Under the pieces are notes generated by a model. It was not told where the DNA came from and searched no databases. It saw only the letters and a list, made by a program, of their open reading frames with translations. The translations under genes and the position numbers were made by a program. From Acidimicrobiia bacterium (GTDB lineage: Bacteria > Actinomycetota > Acidimicrobiia > Acidimicrobiales > Poriferisodalaceae): 64,000 nt of DNA. Location of the stretch: NCBI GenBank assembly GCA_022820925.1, contig JAJEEO010000014.1:186001-250000 (forward strand), written 5' to 3'. Of the stretch, positions 53,149 through 61,457 are shown piece by piece (the first letter of the stretch is position 1; each line of letters opens with the position of its first letter).

Positions 53149-53313
53149 TGGTATCCCCGATAATCATTCAGATTGACTGAAACTTCATTACCGGCTCACC
53201 CTTGCCGATGTGCGGCAGCGCGATCAAATGAGTTTTCGGGACGGTCCGCCGGATTCGACATTCGGCGCGACTTCGGGTGGCGCGACGGCCGGCGGTGGGC
53301 AAAGATGACCGGC

Positions 53314-53409
53314 GGAGGTGTCTGAGCGCCTGGTGGGCTCCCCCGCCTTCAAAGCGGGCGGGACGGGTGATCCCCGTCCGGCGGGTTCGATTCCCGTCCA
53401 CCTCCGCCA
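53314..53409 (+). tRNA. selC: tRNA-Sec (anticodon TCA)
   Basis: A 93-base tRNA plus encoded CCA (53407-53409). Acceptor GGAGGTG 53314-53320 pairs with CACCTCC 53399-53405. The anticodon stem CCCGC/GCGGG encloses the loop CTTCAAA, with anticodon TCA. A long variable arm (GGGACGGG...CCCCGTCC) and T-arm GCGGG-TTCGATT-CCCGT follow. Length and long extra arm are typical of selenocysteine tRNA. selA, selB and selD are not in the window. Confidence 0.95.
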
Positions 53410-53505
53410 ATCATCTCGGCCGGCGCGTGCGGAGTTCGCGACGTGTCCGCCTAACATTCGCTGTGCCGATGCCGTCGGCTCACCCCTCACAGAGGACGAA
53501 GCACC

Positions 53506-53580
53506 ATGAAGAAGCTGCTGCTCGCCGTGATCGTCGGCGCCCTGATCGTCGTCGTGGTCCGCCGCCTGTCCGAGGCATAA
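53506..53580 (+). CDS. 24-residue membrane microprotein
   Basis: MKKLLLAVIVGALIVVVVRR then LSEA: a Lys-Lys start, a single hydrophobic helix and a basic end. AGAGG lies ten bases before the ATG. It resembles the start of the actinobacterial DLW-39-type microproteins but lacks their C-terminal tail, so that link is tentative. Confidence 0.55.
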   Translation: MKKLLLAVIVGALIVVVVRRLSEA

Positions 53581-53698
53581 GCCGGCCGGCGCGGCGTTCA
53601 GGCGCTCGCGACCGCTCCCGGCCTCGTCGCGTAGCCGGTTTGTCCGTCGCGTGGCCCGCGAGACCGACGCGTTGCGGGCCAGACCGACAGGTGGCTCG

Positions 53699-54634
53699 CT
53701 AGACCGACAGCAGGTCGCGTGCGCCGGTGTCGGTGCTGGGATGGCGCAGCTTGGACATCGCCCGGGCCTCGATCTGGCGTATGCGCTCACGGGTGAGCTG
53801 AAAGTGCTCGCCGACTTCCTCGAGCGTGCGCGGCTCGCCGCGGTCGAGCCCGTAGCGGAGCTTGAGGATCTCGCGCTCGCGCTCGTCCAGCGGTGACAGC
53901 AGCCGGGTGATCTCGCTCGGCAGCAGCGTGGTGGCTGCCACCTCGAACGGCGACTCCGCGGCCCGGTCCTCGACGACATCGCCCAGCTCGGCGTCGCTGT
54001 CCTCGCGCAGCGGCTCCGACAGCGACAGCGGCTCCGCGGCGAACCGCAGCGCCTCGGTGACCTTCTGCTCGGGCATGTCGACTTCGATCGCCAGCTCGCC
54101 GAGCGTGGCGGGGCGGCCGTACTTCAGCTCGAGCCGGGAGCGGGCCTTCTGCAGGCGCGCCAGCGTGTCGCCGGCGTGCACGGGCAGCCGGATCGTGCGG
54201 CCGGTGTTGGCGATGCCGCGCGTGATCGCCTGGCGAATCCACCAGGTCGCATAGGTCGAGAACTTGAAGCCCTTGCGCCAGTCGAACTTCTCGACCGCGT
54301 GCATCAGGCCCAAGTTGCCCTCCTGGATGAGATCCAGCAGCGGCAGCCCCGACGCCTGGTACTTCTTCGCGATCGACACCACGAGCCGCAGGTTGGACTG
54401 CACGAAGGTGCGCTCGGCACGGGCGCCTTGCTGCTGCGCTCGGATGAGACGGCGGCGTTGCGCGCTGGAGATGTCGCGGGCGGACTCGAGCGAATCCTTG
54501 GCGGCGATGCCCTTCTCGATCAGCTGCGCGAGCCGAACCTCGTCGTCCTTGTTCAGCAGGGGGTACTGGCCGATATCGGTCAGGTACAGGCGGACGAGAT
54601 CTTCCTCGTCACGTTCGACCCTCTCTTTGGCCAC
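53699..54634 (-). CDS. RpoD-type sigma factor
   Basis: 311 residues from GTG 54634 (TTG 54667 also possible). Region 1.2 EDLVRLYLTDIGQYPLL, region 2 with FVQSNLRLVVSIAKKY, LDLIQEGNLGLMHAVEKFDW and FKFSTYATWWIRQAI, region 3 and region 4 with RTLEEVGEHFQLTRERIRQIE. This is a group 1 or group 2 sigma. It lacks the long N-terminal region 1.1 of major RpoD, so an alternative principal-like sigma (SigB/HrdB group) is more likely. Confidence 0.9.
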   Translation of the reverse strand: MAKERVERDEEDLVRLYLTDIGQYPLLNKDDEVRLAQLIEKGIAAKDSLESARDISSAQRRRLIRAQQQGARAERTFVQSNLRLVVSIAKKYQASGLPLLDLIQEGNLGLMHAVEKFDWRKGFKFSTYATWWIRQAITRGIANTGRTIRLPVHAGDTLARLQKARSRLELKYGRPATLGELAIEVDMPEQKVTEALRFAAEPLSLSEPLREDSDAELGDVVEDRAAESPFEVAATTLLPSEITRLLSPLDEREREILKLRYGLDRGEPRTLEEVGEHFQLTRERIRQIEARAMSKLRHPSTDTGARDLLSV

Positions 54635-54781
54635 CGCGCCACCTCGCTGGTCGTCCCCCGCTTGCACTTACGACCGGCGGTTGCTGTCGCTTCCCCCGGT
54701 GAGGGGTGAGCGTACCTATGACTTGCTCCGTTGCCTCCGCGCGCTGGTGCCTTGCGCGCGACCGGGCGATGGGAGCGGCCA

Positions 54782-54812
54782 GGCACCCGTGCTTCAAACA
54801 GATGTGGTGCCC
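54782..54812 (+). repeat. half copy of the intergenic palindrome
   Basis: GGCACCCGTGCTTCAAACAG then ATG matches the left inner arm of the ~120 bp palindrome, but TGGTGCC follows instead, which pairs with GGCACC to close a small hairpin. A truncated variant lying 20 bases before a complete copy. Confidence 0.6.
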
Positions 54813-54831
54813 TTGCAGGATTCTGCTGCCC

Positions 54832-54950
54832 GGGGTGGGAACGGGGCATGGCACCCGTGCTTCAGACAGATGAAGCGCCTCGTGCACATGGTGGGCGTGT
54901 CCGGGGGCGCTTCATAACTGCGCGCGGGTACCACGCCCCGCCCCCACCCC
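54832..54950. repeat. intergenic palindrome, copy 1
   Basis: A ~119 bp element that is nearly self-complementary. The outer arm GGGGTGGGAACGGGGCATGG pairs with the last 20 bases, then GCACCCGTGC with GCGCGCGGGT, and ATGAAGCGCC with GGCGCTTCAT close to a ~26-base apical part. It lies between the divergent sigma factor and NAD synthase genes. The rest of this ~370 bp gap holds only the half copy. Confidence 0.8.
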
Positions 54951-55004
54951 TCTGGCGTCCGCACTTCGGTGATGGGCGTTGGGGGTGGGCGTAGGGTCTT
55001 GTTG

Positions 55005-56738
55005 GTGGCGGTGCGTGTGGGGCTGGCTCAGCTCAATTTGCGTCTTGGCGATCTGGATGGGAACGCCGGGATGATCGTGGACGCGTACGACGAGGCCGTG
55101 GGTGCGGGCGCGCAGGTGGTGGTGTTCAGTGAGCTGACGGTTACTGGGTATCCGCCTGAGGACTTGTTGCTGAAGCCTGCGTTTGTGGAGGGGGCTGCTG
55201 CCGCGCTGGCGCGGATTGCTGGGCATACGGGTGACGTGCCTGCGGTGGTGGGCTTTCCTGAGGACAGCGGTGCTGGTGGGCCGGTTCGGTTGTGGAACTC
55301 GGCTGCTCTTTGCTGGGACGGTGCGGTTCGTGGGGTGTTTCGCAAGCATCTGCTGCCGAACTACGCCGTGTTTGATGAGCAGCGCTATTTCGTGCCGGGG
55401 ACTGAGGCTGGGCCGTTGCTGCAGGTGGGCGATGTGCGCGTGGGCGTCTCGATCTGCGAGGACCTGTGGGGGCCGCCTCGCACTGCGGACACCTCCGCTC
55501 CCGACGGTGGGCTGCCTTCCATCGTGGGGGGCGAGGCCGACACGAGTCCGGCGCTGGCGCAGGTTGCTCTGGGGGCTCAGCTGCTCGTGAACCTGAATGG
55601 GTCGCCGTACCGGCGGGGCAAGCAGGCTGATCGGGAGGCTGTGGCGCGGACGCGGGCCGCGGCGTTGGGAGTTCCGGTTGTCTATGTAAACCAGGTGGGT
55701 GGGCAGGACGAGCTGGTTTTCGACGGCAGCTCGTTCGTGACCGATGCCGACGGGCAGGTGATCTGCCGGCTCGATGCCTTCACCTCCCAGGTTGCCGTCT
55801 GCGACGTCCCGTTGGCGGGTGAAGCCGCTGCTGCCGGCGGCGCGGTTGGGGCACTGCCCGATCCGCTGGAGGAGGTGTGGCAGGCGCTGGTGGTCGCAAC
55901 GCGCGACTACGTGCACAAGAACGGGTTCGCTGACGTGGCGGTCGGGCTGTCGGGCGGCATCGACTCCAGCGCTGTGGCAGCTATCGCGGCTGATGCGCTC
56001 GGGCCCGAGCGTGTGCACGGCGTCTCGATGCCGTCTCGCTACTCCAGCGAGGGGTCGCGAACCGATGCCACCCAGCTTGCAAAGAACCTCGGCATCGACT
56101 TCCGCACTGTGCCGATCGAGCCGGCTCACGCCGCGCTGGCCGGGATGCTGGACGCACCCGCTGCTCCGGGCGGCTCCGCGGCTGAGATCGTCGCGGCCGA
56201 TCTGACCGACCAGAACCTGCAGAGCCGCATCCGTGGCGTGCTGCTGATGGCGCTGTCGAACCGGTTCGGCTGGCTGGTGCTGACGACCGGCAACAAGACC
56301 GAGACCTCCGTCGGCTACACGACGCTGTACGGCGACACCGCCGGTGCGTATGCCGTCATCCGGGACGTGCCCAAGCTGCTGGTGTACGAGCTGTGCCGCT
56401 GGCGCAACCGCCAAGGCGACGGCGAGCGCATCCCGCAGGCATGCATCGACAAGCCGCCCTCAGCCGAGCTGCGACCCGACCAGCGTGACGACCAGAGCCT
56501 GCCGCCGTACGAACTGCTGGACCCGCTGGTGGAGGCCTACGTGGAAGGCGACCTGAGCGCAGCCGAGGTGGTCGATGTCGCGCAGCAGCTCAGCGTCGAA
56601 CCCGACGTCGTGCATCGCATCACGCGGCTGGTCGACATCGCCGAGTACAAGCGGCGTCAGTCGCCCCCCGGTCCTCGCATCACCGCGAAGAGCTTCGGCA
56701 AAGACCGGCGGATGCCGATCACGAACTTCTTCCGCTGA
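55005..56738 (+). CDS. nadE: glutamine-dependent NAD synthetase
   Basis: 577 residues. The N-terminal nitrilase-like glutaminase domain shows Glu (FSELTVTGYPPEDL), Lys (FRKHLLPNY) and Cys (VSICEDLWG). The C-terminal synthetase domain has the P-loop GLSGGIDSSAVAAI and TTGNKTETSVGY. It makes NAD from deamido-NAD with ammonia from glutamine. GTG 55005 is preferred because the glutaminase fold starts there; upstream in-frame codons run through the intergenic gap. Confidence 0.93.
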   Translation: MAVRVGLAQLNLRLGDLDGNAGMIVDAYDEAVGAGAQVVVFSELTVTGYPPEDLLLKPAFVEGAAAALARIAGHTGDVPAVVGFPEDSGAGGPVRLWNSAALCWDGAVRGVFRKHLLPNYAVFDEQRYFVPGTEAGPLLQVGDVRVGVSICEDLWGPPRTADTSAPDGGLPSIVGGEADTSPALAQVALGAQLLVNLNGSPYRRGKQADREAVARTRAAALGVPVVYVNQVGGQDELVFDGSSFVTDADGQVICRLDAFTSQVAVCDVPLAGEAAAAGGAVGALPDPLEEVWQALVVATRDYVHKNGFADVAVGLSGGIDSSAVAAIAADALGPERVHGVSMPSRYSSEGSRTDATQLAKNLGIDFRTVPIEPAHAALAGMLDAPAAPGGSAAEIVAADLTDQNLQSRIRGVLLMALSNRFGWLVLTTGNKTETSVGYTTLYGDTAGAYAVIRDVPKLLVYELCRWRNRQGDGERIPQACIDKPPSAELRPDQRDDQSLPPYELLDPLVEAYVEGDLSAAEVVDVAQQLSVEPDVVHRITRLVDIAEYKRRQSPPGPRITAKSFGKDRRMPITNFFR

Positions 56739-56784
56739 GCGCGCTCGCGGCTGGCGGGAGCCGCGCTGTGCGTCTGTGGGTTGG

Positions 56785-57798
56785 TTAGGCCAGCGCCTCG
56801 CCGATGGTTTGGCTCAGCAGGGCCGTCACCACGTAGGGATCGGCGTTGGCGTTCGGCCGGCGATCCTCGATGTAGCCCTTGCCGTCCTGGTGGACCTGCC
56901 ACGGGATGCGCACCGATGCGCCGCGGTCGGACACGCCGTAGCTGAACGTGTCGTAGCGCTCGGTCTCGTGCTCGCCGGTCAGGCGCAGCTCGATGCCGTG
57001 GCCGTAGCCGGCGATGTGCTCCTCGGGCTTGCCCGGCGCGCCCAGCGACTGGGCCGCCTTCACTACCGCGTCGTAGTTCTCACGCATGGCCTGGGTGGAC
57101 ACGTTGGTGTGCATGCCCGCACCGTTCCAGTCGCCCTGCATGGGCTTGGCGGCCAGGCTGATCTCGATCTCGTGATCCTCGCCGGCGCGGTACAGCAGGT
57201 AGCGGGCCAGCCAGATCTCGTCGCCCACGGTCAGCGCATCGCACGGGCCGATCTGGAACTCCCACTGGCCGGGCATCACCTCGGCGTTGGTGCCCGAGAT
57301 GTTCAGGCCCGCCTCGATGCACCAGGTGGTGTGCTGCTCGACGACGTCACGGCCGTGGATGCGCAGAGCGCCCACACCGCAGTAGTACGGACCCTGCGGG
57401 CCGGGGAAGCCGTTGGGCGGGAAGCCCGAGGGCCACTTGGTGACCGGGTCGAGCATCGTGTACTCCTGCTCGAGGCCGAACCAGAAGTCCTGATCGCCGT
57501 ACTTGTCGAGGATCGCCCGGGTCTTGGCCCGCATGTTGGTGGGGTGCGGCTCCATCGTCTCGGGCAGGAAGGTCTCGCACATCACCATGATGTCGCTGCC
57601 GCCCCGAAGCGGATCGGGGCAGGTGTAGACCGGCTGCAGCACGACATCGGAGTCGCTGCCTTCGGCCTGGTTGGTGCTCGAACCGTCGAAGCCCCAGATG
57701 CCCGGCTCCTCGCCGTCGGCCAGGACTCTCGTCTTGGATCGCACTTCGGCCGTGGGCTCTGTGCCGTCCGTCCAGATGTACTCGGCGCGGTAGGTCAC
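56785..57798 (-). CDS. glnII: glutamine synthetase type II
   Basis: 337 residues of the eukaryote-like GSII family, not the bacterial GSI. Landmarks: GIWGFDGSSTNQA, WFGLEQEYTML, NGFPGPQGPYYCGVGA, GQWEFQIGP, GDWNGAGMHTNVST and DRGASVRIP. ATP + glutamate + ammonia to glutamine. GSII occurs in some actinobacteria as a second, nitrogen-regulated enzyme. Divergent from a GSI-type gene. Confidence 0.95.
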   Translation of the reverse strand: MTYRAEYIWTDGTEPTAEVRSKTRVLADGEEPGIWGFDGSSTNQAEGSDSDVVLQPVYTCPDPLRGGSDIMVMCETFLPETMEPHPTNMRAKTRAILDKYGDQDFWFGLEQEYTMLDPVTKWPSGFPPNGFPGPQGPYYCGVGALRIHGRDVVEQHTTWCIEAGLNISGTNAEVMPGQWEFQIGPCDALTVGDEIWLARYLLYRAGEDHEIEISLAAKPMQGDWNGAGMHTNVSTQAMRENYDAVVKAAQSLGAPGKPEEHIAGYGHGIELRLTGEHETERYDTFSYGVSDRGASVRIPWQVHQDGKGYIEDRRPNANADPYVVTALLSQTIGEALA

Positions 57799-57953
57799 TG
57801 CATGCTCCTTCGCTGCATTCGGTTGCGGGAATGAAGATGTGGACAGGAGTAGGCCGCTGTGCCTGCGAGCCCGCGAAGGCCGGCCCGGTTGGCGGCTGAC
57901 ACCAAATGTCCGTGCGCACGATACAAACGAGCCAGAGTTTCCGGGCCATTGCC

Positions 57954-57975
57954 CAAATGTGAACAGCGCGTGAAG
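57954..57975 (-). promoter_or_regulatory. possible PHO-like direct repeat in the gln intergenic region
   Basis: On the minus strand: CTTCACGCGCT then GTTCACATTTG, two 11-base units with TTCAC cores in phase. Cross-regulation of gln genes by PhoP is known in Streptomyces. Only two imperfect units, so a weak call. The rest of the 270 bp gap shows nothing recognisable. Confidence 0.3.
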
Positions 57976-58067
57976 CTGACTGCGGACTCTGGATCAGCCG
58001 CTCGCGCGCCGCCGACAATGGGGCTTCAGCCAACTGCCTCAGGGCACCCGGGCCAGGGGAGGCCGCC

Positions 58068-59423
58068 GTGACGATCTCGAGTCGTGAACGACCGCAGGAC
58101 TACGTGCTGCGCCGTGTCACCGAGCGCGGCGTGCGCCTCATCCGCCTGTGGTTCACCGACGTGGCCGGCCAGCTCAAGTCGTTCGCCATCTCGCCGGCCG
58201 AGCTCGAGACGGCCTTCGAGCAGGGCATGGTGTTCGACGGTTCCTCCATCGAGGGCTTCAGCCGCATCGCCGAGGCGGACATGGTGGCGCGGCCCGATCC
58301 CGAGACCTTCGAGCTGATGGCCTCGCGCAGCGGCCACAACGGCGAGGACATCTCGGCGCGCATGTTCTGCGACATCACCGCGGCCGACGGAACAATGTTC
58401 GATGGCGATCCGAGAGGTGTGCTGCGACGCGTCATGGACCGGGCGCACGCCGCCGGTTACACGTTCTACGTCGCGCCCGAGATGGAGTACTTCCTGTTCG
58501 AACCCGACCGCGTCGACGGGCAACCCGTGCCGCTCGACGGCGGCAGCTACTTCGACCTCACCACCGCTGACATCGCATCGGACATCCGCCATCGCACGCT
58601 CAGCGCGCTCGAGACCATGGGCATCCCCGTCGAGTACTCGTTCCACGAGGACGCCCCCTCGCAGCACGAGATCGACCTGCGCTATGCCGACGCGCTCACC
58701 ATGGCCGACAGCGTGATGACCTTCCGGCTGCTGGTGCGCGAGATCGCCTTCGAGCACGGCGTGCACGCGACCTTCATGCCCAAGCCGCTCGCAGGCGTGC
58801 AGGGCTCGGGCATGCACACCCACCTGTCGCTGTTCTCCGAAGGGCGCAACGCCTTCAGCGACCCCAGCGCCGCGGACGGACTCTCCGACGTGGCGCGGGG
58901 CTTCGTGGCCGGCCTGCTCACCCACGCGCGGGAGATCACCGCGGTGACCAACCAGCTCGTCAACAGCTACAAGCGGCTGATCGCCGGGTACGAGGCGCCG
59001 GTGGCGATCTCGTGGGCACGCAGCAACCGCGCCGCGCTCATCCGGGTGCCGCCGACCCGCACCGAGCGGGAGGAATCCACCCGGGTCGAATACCGCGCAC
59101 CGGACCCCGCCTGCAACCCGTACCTCGCCTTTGCGGTGATCCTGGCGGCGGGCCTGACCGGCATCGAGCAGGGGTACGACCTGCCGCCCGAGACTCCCCC
59201 GTCGATCACCGGCTACAGCGACCACGGGGGCCCGTCCTACGGCCATCACCTGCCCGCCTCGCTGGACGAAGCACTCGATGAGATGGAAGGCAGCGCGCTG
59301 GTGGCCGAGACGCTGGGTCAGCACCTGTTCCGGTGGTTCCTGCGCAACAAGCGCCGCGAATGGTCGGCCTACCAGACGCAGGTGACTCAATTCGAGTTGG
59401 ACAATTACTTCGCCGCAGTTTGA
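58068..59423 (+). CDS. glutamine synthetase type I family protein
   Basis: 451 residues from GTG 58068, preceded by GGGGAGG. GSI motifs: MVFDGSSIEGFSRIAEADM, FYVAPEMEYFLF, KPLAGVQGSGMHTHLSLF, NSYKRLIAGYEAP and RTEREESTRVEYRAPDP. The Tyr adenylylation site region near the C-terminus is not in canonical form, pointing to a GlnA2-GlnA4-like or unregulated GSI rather than GlnA1. GlnII and GlnR-like genes flank it. Confidence 0.9.
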   Translation: MTISSRERPQDYVLRRVTERGVRLIRLWFTDVAGQLKSFAISPAELETAFEQGMVFDGSSIEGFSRIAEADMVARPDPETFELMASRSGHNGEDISARMFCDITAADGTMFDGDPRGVLRRVMDRAHAAGYTFYVAPEMEYFLFEPDRVDGQPVPLDGGSYFDLTTADIASDIRHRTLSALETMGIPVEYSFHEDAPSQHEIDLRYADALTMADSVMTFRLLVREIAFEHGVHATFMPKPLAGVQGSGMHTHLSLFSEGRNAFSDPSAADGLSDVARGFVAGLLTHAREITAVTNQLVNSYKRLIAGYEAPVAISWARSNRAALIRVPPTRTEREESTRVEYRAPDPACNPYLAFAVILAAGLTGIEQGYDLPPETPPSITGYSDHGGPSYGHHLPASLDEALDEMEGSALVAETLGQHLFRWFLRNKRREWSAYQTQVTQFELDNYFAAV

Positions 59424-59431
59424 CTCTGGGC

Positions 59432-60106
59432 ATGTACGCCGTCCATCCCGGCACCGTGAGCCCCGAGCTGGCGCAGTTCCTGGACCTCGGCGGCTACGCA
59501 TGGAAGCCGGTGGCCGACCCTGCTGAGGTGACCGCCGATGCCCCGCCCGAAGGGTGGACCGGGGCGATCATCAGACTTGACAGCGGTACAAGCGATGGCA
59601 CCGATGCAGCATGGGCAGTGGCGCAGGCGCTGCGAGAGAGCGCCGGCACCGCCGTGCTGCTGCTGGTGCGCGGCAACGCTCTCGACGAGCTGACTATGCG
59701 TGACGAGCTGTTCGACGACTTCTGCTTGGACCCGTTTCACCCGCGCGAACTCGAAGCCCGGCTGACGCACCTGGCCGCGGGATCGGGCGACGGATCCACC
59801 GAGATCATCACGTACGGGCCGCTGCGCATCAACCTCGACACCTACGAAGCCGTCGTGGACGAGCACCCGCTCGACCTCACCTATATGGAGTACGAGCTGC
59901 TCCGATTCCTGGCATCGCAGCCTGGGCGGGTGTTCACGCGCGAGGCGTTGCTGAACCAGGTGTGGGGGTACGAGTACTACGGCGGGGCGCGGACCGTGGA
60001 TGTTCATATACGGCGGCTGCGGGCGAAGCTTGGTGAGGAAAACGCCGACCTGATCCAGACGGTTCGGTCGGTTGGCTACCGGCTGGGGACGTATCGCTGG
60101 CGCTAG
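59432..60106 (+). CDS. glnR: GlnR-like atypical response regulator
   Basis: 224 residues, eight bases after the GSI gene. The N-terminal ~115 residues have the receiver fold but lack the usual acidic pocket and phospho-Asp motif, as in actinobacterial GlnR. The C-terminal winged helix (about 125-222) has LDLTYMEYELLRFLASQPG and ARTVDVHIRRLRAKLGE. GlnR controls nitrogen genes including glutamine synthetases. Assignment relies on fold and context. Confidence 0.8.
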   Translation: MYAVHPGTVSPELAQFLDLGGYAWKPVADPAEVTADAPPEGWTGAIIRLDSGTSDGTDAAWAVAQALRESAGTAVLLLVRGNALDELTMRDELFDDFCLDPFHPRELEARLTHLAAGSGDGSTEIITYGPLRINLDTYEAVVDEHPLDLTYMEYELLRFLASQPGRVFTREALLNQVWGYEYYGGARTVDVHIRRLRAKLGEENADLIQTVRSVGYRLGTYRWR

Positions 60107-60132
60107 CTCTCGGCGCTAGCAGTTCTGCGTCC

Positions 60133-60252
60133 GGGGTGGACGAGGGCCGTGGCACCCGTGCTTCAAACAGATGAAGCGCCTTCTGTGCTCGTTGGGCGTG
60201 GCTTGGGGGCGCTTCATTACTGCGCGCGGGTACCACGGCCCACGCCCACCCC
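60133..60252. repeat. intergenic palindrome, copy 2
   Basis: 120 bp. The outer arm reads GGGGTGGACGAGGGCCGTGG and its partner CCACGGCCCACGCCCACCCC. Against copy 1, GGCC-G-TGG here faces CCAC-GGCC, whereas copy 1 has GGGC and GCCC: the bases changed together on both sides. The inner stem and core are conserved. Lies between convergent genes. Confidence 0.82.
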
Positions 60253-60267
60253 TCGGCTGCCCGCGCG

Positions 60268-60423
60268 TCAGACGTTGGTTTGGATGAGCGAGCTGCCTTC
60301 GTGGCGGGCTTCGGCGTCGTCGGTGAGGAGCTTGCCCAGGGCTGCGGCCACTGCTGCGAGCGAGATCGTGATGATGAAGGGGCTCAGCAGGAGCACGATC
60401 ACTATGACGATGGCGCCGGCCAT
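60268..60423 (-). CDS. small membrane protein (51 aa)
   Basis: 51 residues: MAGAIVIVIVLLLSPFIITI and a second hydrophobic stretch, then a charged tail (LLTDDAEARHEGSSLIQTNV). One long or two short helices. No family recognised. Weak ribosome binding site. Twenty-one bases after the RidA gene on the same strand, so likely co-transcribed. Confidence 0.6.
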   Translation of the reverse strand: MAGAIVIVIVLLLSPFIITISLAAVAAALGKLLTDDAEARHEGSSLIQTNV

Positions 60424-60444
60424 GACCCGAAGCGTAGTTGGCCG

Positions 60445-60792
60445 CTATTCGGGCAGGAAGGCGATGGCCTCGATCTCGACCTCGGCGCCTAGGGGCAGGG
60501 CGGCTACGCCGATGGCGCTTCTGGCCGGGCGGTGGTCGCCGAAGGCCTCGGCGTAGATCGAGTTGATCAGCGAGAAATTGCCGATGTCGGTCATGAATAC
60601 GAGGCACTTCACGACGTCGTCGAATCCGCCGCCTGCCTCGGCCAGCGCCTCGGCGACGTTCGCGAGCACCTCACGTGCCTGCGCCTCGACGCCTTCGACG
60701 AGCGCTCCGTCGCGCAAGCCGATCTGGCCCGAGACGAAGACGAAATCGCCCGCTCGGTACCACTTGGAATAGTGCGCGACGGGTGCGGCCAT
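60445..60792 (-). CDS. RidA-family deaminase
   Basis: 115 residues. RidA hydrolyses reactive enamines/imines from PLP enzymes. The substrate-binding Arg is in RPARSAIGVAALPLGAEVEIEAIA, and FVSGQIGLRDG is the N-terminal family motif. Normal length and motif spacing. Confidence 0.92.
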   Translation of the reverse strand: MAAPVAHYSKWYRAGDFVFVSGQIGLRDGALVEGVEAQAREVLANVAEALAEAGGGFDDVVKCLVFMTDIGNFSLINSIYAEAFGDHRPARSAIGVAALPLGAEVEIEAIAFLPE

Positions 60793-60818
60793 AACGTGCT
60801 TCCCTTCTGCAGCAGCGC

Positions 60819-61280
60819 TCAGGTGATGCTGCCGGTGTTGGACGTGATGTGATCCAGCGAGACGAAGATCGCCAGGCGGCGCTCAGCGACCATCACACGG
60901 TCGTACTCGTCCCAGTCTTCGTGCGTGCCGCCCGCCGAGCGGAACACGTCTCGCAGCACCTGCGCGACGTCGGCATCGGTGACGCCCTCGGTGGGGTCGT
61001 CCAAGCCGATGAGCTGCGCTGTGCCGTGGGCCGCCACCCAGTCCCAGCGGTGCCGGAACGCCACTGCGGCTCGCGGGTCGTTGCGCAGCAGGCGTGCTTT
61101 GCGGGCGTCGGCTCGGACAACGCAGGCGACGCTGGTCTCGCCGGACACGGGGTGATCCATGACGCCGGCGTTGATGATGGACACGTGGGGCGCTCCGCTG
61201 CTGTCCAGGCAGGCAAAGGTGCAGAGCCCGTTTTCGGCGGCTACTAGGCGGCGGAGTTTGTCAATTGCTGGTTCAGCCAT
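60819..61280 (-). CDS. PPOX-class flavin/F420-binding protein
   Basis: 153 residues with the split-barrel PNPOx-like fold (TFACLDSSGAPHVSIINAGV, ARLLRNDPRAAVAFRH, WVAAHGTAQLIGLDD). Such proteins bind FMN or F420 and act as small reductases. The F420 assignment follows family context in actinobacteria and is not proven by a residue seen here. Confidence 0.82.
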   Translation of the reverse strand: MAEPAIDKLRRLVAAENGLCTFACLDSSGAPHVSIINAGVMDHPVSGETSVACVVRADARKARLLRNDPRAAVAFRHRWDWVAAHGTAQLIGLDDPTEGVTDADVAQVLRDVFRSAGGTHEDWDEYDRVMVAERRLAIFVSLDHITSNTGSIT

Positions 61281-61314
61281 CGCCGGGTGACGCTAGCGCT
61301 CGCATTGGTCACCC

Positions 61315-61432
61315 GGCATGGGACGAGGCAGCGCACCCGTGCTTCAAGCAGATGAAGCGCCTTCTGCGCTTGATGGGCGTGGCTTGGGGGCGCTTCATAA
61401 CTGCGCGCGGGCACGCCGCCCCGTCCCATGCC
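61315..61432. repeat. intergenic palindrome, copy 3
   Basis: 118 bp. The outer arm GGCATGGGACGAGGCAGCG pairs with CGCCGCCCCGTCCCATGCC: a sequence quite different from copies 1 and 2, yet still nearly self-complementary. The core (CACCCGTGCTTCAAGCAG, ATGAAGCGCC, GGCGCTTCATAACTGCGCGC) is the same as in the others. Lies between two minus-strand genes, so a terminator role alone does not explain all positions. Confidence 0.82.
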
Positions 61433-61457
61433 TCTTGCGCCTGCTGGCTGGGGGCCT

